Shown here: in pieces, positions 5,121 to 7,476 of the stretch | Layout: each line of letters begins with the position of its first letter | Numbering within the stretch: position 1 is the stretch's first letter | Source of the DNA: an uncultured Treponema sp. | Lineage (GTDB): Bacteria; Spirochaetota; Spirochaetia; Treponematales; Treponemataceae | NCBI GenBank assembly: GCA_945833725.1 | Contig: CAMAFU010000083.1 | Coordinates: 1-7,476 of the forward strand | Direction of reading: 5' to 3' | DNA: 7,476 nucleotides | The notes under the pieces: generated by a model | Databases searched by the model: none | The model's input: the letters and a program-made list of their open reading frames with translations, nothing else | What the model was told of the DNA's origin: nothing | Translations under genes and position numbers: made by a program

Positions 5121-6308
5121 TCATAAAGAACTTAAAGTTGAAAACCTGTAGCCTGCCTCCTGAAGATACGGATACATCTGTAAAAGAAGAGCAGGAAGAA
5201 TTTTCACACTTTTATCTACATGGGCAATGATTATAGCTTTTCCGTGGGAGTTTGCAAAGTCGAGGGTTTTATACAACTGTGCAAGCATTGCTTCCCTGGA
5301 AACAACATTATCAATATATGGGCCGGCTTTTTCAAATATTTTAATATCCCTTTCAAGGGCTGCCTGAGGAGCCTTTGAATAAGCAGAAGTTCTCGAATCA
5401 AGAAAATAGATTCCTTTATCGATGCAAACATCAAGTACAGCCCCAATCCTTAAAACATCTTCAGTAACTTCGGAACCTTCGTGATTATTGATTCCCCTTA
5501 CGCCAGGACCAATTTCCATAAGATTTTCGCTTACAATACTGTAAATTTCAGAAAAACTCATATCAACTGTAATTTTGCCAGGGCCAGGATCCAGAGAATG
5601 ATTTAAAGACTGCATAGGCTGATGAAGTATAAGTTCTTTGTTTCCATTGCGGACAGCTTCGGCACAGGCTTTTGAATTTTTTAATTTCGGCAAAACTGCT
5701 ACAGTAAGGGGAAACGGAAGTTCAACATATTTTTTTGTATTTTCAACACTTAGCCCGGCATCATCCATTATAAGACAAATAACAGCTCCGTTTTTTGCAG
5801 GAGGAATGGCAAAAGGATTTTTCTTTTTATTTGCAGCAGTTTCATTTACAGCATTATTTGCTTTTGATTTTACTTCTGGTTTTGGTTTTTCTGCAGTTTT
5901 TACTTCTGCTTTTTTTGCCGTTGTAACATCCGGCTTTTTTGCAATTTTGGAAGATGAAGACTTTTTTTCCTGATTTTTTGCTGTTTTTTTTGCATCAGGA
6001 GATTCTGTAATGGTTATTTTTTTCTGCCCGGCTTCAGTATTTTCTATTTTTTGGGAAGATGCAACTTTTTCCGGTAAAGCTTTAGAAACAGAAACCGTAT
6101 TTTTTTTTGTATTCGGAGAGGAAAAAAGAATTGCAAAAGCAAGACAAAGGGAACAGCACAAAAACACAATTCCGCACAAAAGGTTTACTTTCTGCCTGTC
6201 TAACTTTACACGCCCCTTTTTAGAAGTCCGGCGCTTAGCATGTTTTTTTTTAGGTGAAGAAGTTTTTAATTCTTTTCCAGTTTTTTTTACAGTTTTTTTT
6301 TCCGTCAT
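5121..6308 (-). CDS. Membrane-anchored divergent polysaccharide deacetylase (YibQ/DUF610 family)
   Basis: This 395-residue protein has three parts. Residues 1-41 are strongly basic and contain many lysines. Residues 42-63 (NLLCGIVFLCCSLCLAFAILFS) form one transmembrane helix, predicted with the basic end in the cytoplasm. Residues 65-165 are a low-complexity Lys/Ala/Glu/Thr linker. The C-terminal domain (about 172-395) matches the divergent polysaccharide deacetylase family: ICLIMDDAG (177-185), LPFPLTVAVLP (197-207), ELILHQPMQ (225-233), PGVRGINNHEGS (268-279), IYFLDSRTSA (300-309), YIDNV (331-335) and AIIIAHVDKS (358-367). Members are NodB-like in fold and often sit near envelope or cell-division genes; the substrate is generally unknown. 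The domain is probably outside the inner membrane. The ATG at 6308 is preferred over an in-frame TTG at 6371 because the extra 21 residues would include the promoter-like region, but the ribosome-binding site (GGTGA, two bases from ATG) is poor. The 5' end carries A9, A8 and A9 tracts. Confidence 0.85.
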   Translation of the reverse strand: MTEKKTVKKTGKELKTSSPKKKHAKRRTSKKGRVKLDRQKVNLLCGIVFLCCSLCLAFAILFSSPNTKKNTVSVSKALPEKVASSQKIENTEAGQKKITITESPDAKKTAKNQEKKSSSSKIAKKPDVTTAKKAEVKTAEKPKPEVKSKANNAVNETAANKKKNPFAIPPAKNGAVICLIMDDAGLSVENTKKYVELPFPLTVAVLPKLKNSKACAEAVRNGNKELILHQPMQSLNHSLDPGPGKITVDMSFSEIYSIVSENLMEIGPGVRGINNHEGSEVTEDVLRIGAVLDVCIDKGIYFLDSRTSAYSKAPQAALERDIKIFEKAGPYIDNVVSREAMLAQLYKTLDFANSHGKAIIIAHVDKSVKILPALLLQMYPYLQEAGYRFSTLSSL

Positions 6309-6314
6309 ATTCAC

Positions 6315-6348
6315 CGTAAATAATATCGTTTTTACGAAAAAATTTGAA
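6315..6348 (-). promoter_or_regulatory. Predicted promoter and operator-like inverted repeat for the YibQ-type gene
   Basis: On the minus strand TTCAAA (6348-6343; 4 of 6) and TATTAT (6325-6320; 5 of 6) are separated by 17 bases. An inverted repeat, CGTAAA (6315-6320) with TTTACG (6331-6336), encloses the -10 box. It could bind a repressor, or form a small hairpin if transcription starts further upstream. The predicted start lies only a few bases before the ATG at 6308, consistent with the poor Shine-Dalgarno sequence. Confidence 0.38.
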
Positions 6349-6368
6349 TATGATGAAAGATTGCAAAG

Positions 6369-6438
6369 CAAAAAAGAATGTACACCGGATTAAAATACCG
6401 GGCATTTGCTGCAAAAACGATATTTTAATTCCAGTACA
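6369..6438 (-). terminator. Terminator-like imperfect inverted repeat after the sigma-factor gene
   Basis: TGTAC (6379-6383) pairs with GTACA (6434-6438), and GGATTAAAATA (6387-6397) pairs with TATTTTAATTCC (6421-6432) with one bulged base. The loop is about 20 bases. In the direction of the sigma-factor gene (minus) the hairpin is followed by TTCTTTTTT (6378-6370). It lies about 27 bases after the stop codon, so it probably ends that transcript before the YibQ-type gene. The stem is AT-rich, so its strength is uncertain. Confidence 0.5.
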
Positions 6439-6464
6439 CGATTCTAAACAGCAAAAGGTTCTTA

Positions 6465-7283
6465 TTAGGCATATTCCAGATTACTGAAAATTGAACATTC
6501 TTCTTTTCTCATTCTCTTTAATGCCCTTAATTCAAGCTGTCTTACAGTTTCTGCACTTACACCAAGTTCCACACTAAGTTCCCGTAGTGTAGGAATATGA
6601 GGAAGCCTGTCAAAATTAAACCTGTTGTAAATAACAATTCTCTCTTTTTCCGGCAGGTTCATTACAACTTCCATAACGGCCGCTTCTTCAAGGCGTTTAA
6701 AAAATTCTTTTTCTGGATTAAAACTGCTGTCTGGTATTAAATCAGCAACAGTAGCAGAAGAATCTTCTGCAGCCTCAACATCCAAACTTGAAACAGAATA
6801 GGCAAATCCTTTTGCTTCACGAATTTCTTCTTCCCCAACACCAAGGAGTTTTGACAGTTCTTCTATTGAAGGCTCTCTGTTATAAACATTAAAAAACTCG
6901 TTCTGCACATTTGAAACTTTCCGCAAAAGCTCTTCCTTTCGGTGAGGAAGGGAAATGGCCGAAGTTTTACCATAAATGTAGCGCAAAATATACTGCAAAA
7001 TCCATGGATAGGCGTAAGTAGAAAACCGGGTATTAAAAGTGTAGCTGAATTTAGAAGCCGCACTCATAAGCCCAAGATTACCTTCCTGAATTAAATCCAT
7101 AATTGAATTTTTATATGAACCGCAGAATTTTTTAGCAACACTCACAACTAAACGAAGATTGCACTGAACAAGATAATTAACAGCTTCCCCGTCACCAGAT
7201 TCGATTTTTTTTGCAAGAACAACTTCTTCATCCGCAGACAAAAGCGGATAACGCTGAATTTCTTTTAAATAACTCTCCAACAT
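6465..7283 (-). CDS. Alternative RNA polymerase sigma factor, sigma-70 family
   Basis: This 272-residue factor directs core RNA polymerase to a promoter class. Region 1.2 is at the very start (ESYLKEIQRYPLLSADEE, 3-20). Region 2 spans about 36-104, with NLRLVVSVAKKF (42-53), MDLIQEGNLGLMSAASKF (62-79) and FSTYAYPWILQYILRYI (87-103). Region 3 spans about 110-190, and region 4 about 205-262, with the helix-turn-helix TLRELSVELGVSAETVRQLELRALKRMRK (232-260). Region 1.1 and the long non-conserved insert of housekeeping RpoD are absent, so it is an alternative factor of about RpoH/RpoS size. Region 2.3/2.4 departs from the usual YATWWIRQAITRAI: a Pro replaces one Trp, and Leu100 stands where RpoD has the -10-reading Thr, while Gln97 is kept. 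The start ATG has AGGAG six bases upstream (7290-7294). It is preceded by a sigma-54-type promoter, so it is probably RpoN-dependent. I cannot assign it to rpoS, rpoH or another named gene. Confidence 0.92.
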   Translation of the reverse strand: MLESYLKEIQRYPLLSADEEVVLAKKIESGDGEAVNYLVQCNLRLVVSVAKKFCGSYKNSIMDLIQEGNLGLMSAASKFSYTFNTRFSTYAYPWILQYILRYIYGKTSAISLPHRKEELLRKVSNVQNEFFNVYNREPSIEELSKLLGVGEEEIREAKGFAYSVSSLDVEAAEDSSATVADLIPDSSFNPEKEFFKRLEEAAVMEVVMNLPEKERIVIYNRFNFDRLPHIPTLRELSVELGVSAETVRQLELRALKRMRKEECSIFSNLEYA

Positions 7284-7292
7284 AATTTCTCC

Positions 7293-7321
7293 TTCGCGTT
7301 AGCGGCGAACCATAGATGGCT
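7293..7321 (-). other. Hairpin next to the ribosome-binding site of the sigma-factor mRNA
   Basis: In transcript orientation TTCGC (7309-7305) can pair with GCGAA (7297-7293), whose last two bases belong to the AAGGAG ribosome-binding site. A competing stem AGCCA/TGGTT (7321-7317 with 7312-7308) shares the two T at 7309-7308. Both stems are short. A role in translational control of the sigma factor is possible but not shown. Confidence 0.3.
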
Positions 7322-7354
7322 ACGCAAACTCAAAAAGTTTTTTCAGAAGAATAT

Positions 7355-7373
7355 ATTGCAAGAATTGTGCCAA
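7355..7373 (-). promoter_or_regulatory. Sigma-54 (RpoN) -24/-12 promoter for the sigma-factor gene
   Basis: The minus strand reads TTGGCACAATTCTTGCAAT. The invariant GG (7371-7370) and GC (7359-7358) are separated by exactly 10 bases, and TGGCAC-N5-TTGCA fits the family consensus TGGCACG-N4-TTGCW with one mismatch. The upstream bases AAAGT also fit the usual mrNrY. Transcription should start near 7346, giving a leader of about 60 nucleotides. A TATATT overlaps the downstream side (7357-7352), but no sigma-70 -35 lies 17 bases before it. Sigma-54 promoters require an ATP-driven enhancer-binding protein; its site is not identified, though the upstream 100 bp contain AT-rich palindromes at 7395-7406 and 7409-7418. 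Confidence 0.72.
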
Positions 7374-7456
7374 CTTTATTTCTGATTGAACAGTTATTTT
7401 AAAATACTTAAATATTTATTGATATTACATAGAATTAAGATTATTTTTATTTTTGC

Positions 7457-7476
7457 AGGAAGGGAAAATTTGATGT
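7457..7476 (+). CDS. Probable start of a rightward gene, cut by the window edge
   Basis: A good ribosome-binding site, AGGAAGGG (7457-7464), is followed eight bases later by ATG at 7473-7475. Only this first codon is inside the window, so the product is unknown. The gene would be divergent from the sigma-factor gene, and the two share a 190-bp intergenic region. TTGAAC (7386-7391) and TAGAAT (7430-7435) are isolated promoter-like boxes that do not form a well-spaced pair. Confidence 0.4.

Noticed and set aside
6309..6371. TTG start extending the YibQ-type protein by 21 residues
   Set aside because: The extension overlaps a well-spaced promoter-like pair, and no Shine-Dalgarno sequence precedes the TTG.

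Overview
The window looks like chromosomal DNA of an AT-rich Treponema-type spirochaete. This is an inference from the character of the proteins (a GRGVRVVGRLKQDRW-type SSB, a TsaD carrying NRPGL, a short region-1.2-containing sigma factor) and from the A/T-heavy codon use; no rRNA or other marker gene is present. It holds six complete protein genes, the probable first bases of a seventh, and a GC-rich repeat-like block at the left edge. No tRNA, rRNA, CRISPR array, transposase or phage gene is visible.

Layout, left to right. Positions 1-155 are a GC-rich, inverted-repeat-bearing segment unlike the rest of the window. hisC (minus, 156-1307) encodes a PLP aminotransferase with an unusual Cys-rich insertion. 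Across a divergent promoter region lies a 651-residue protein of unknown function (plus, 1478-3433). After a 129-bp gap with three short palindromes comes ssb (plus, 3563-3976), which converges on tsaD (minus, 3999-5039; the start is moved inward from 5051). Upstream of tsaD on the same strand is a membrane-anchored divergent polysaccharide deacetylase of the YibQ/DUF610 type (minus, 5121-6308). A terminator-like inverted repeat separates it from an alternative sigma-70-family factor (minus, 6465-7283). A gene reading rightwards probably starts at 7473.

The most interesting signal is upstream of the sigma-factor gene. The minus strand at 7373-7355 carries a near-consensus sigma-54 (RpoN) -24/-12 element, TGGCAC-N5-TTGCA, with GG and GC separated by exactly 10 bases. 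This suggests a sigma-54 to sigma-70-family cascade, analogous in logic to the RpoN-RpoS pathway of Borrelia. The sigma factor has a changed region 2.3/2.4, so it probably reads a non-housekeeping promoter class.

The other genes are largely housekeeping: DNA maintenance (SSB), tRNA t6A modification (TsaD), and amino-acid metabolism (HisC). They do not form an obvious single pathway. The regulatory DNA is richer than the gene list suggests. hisC and tsaD share a related leader element (24 of 30 aligned positions) ending in the same TATGGGAG ribosome-binding context. The YibQ gene has an inverted repeat over its predicted -10 box.
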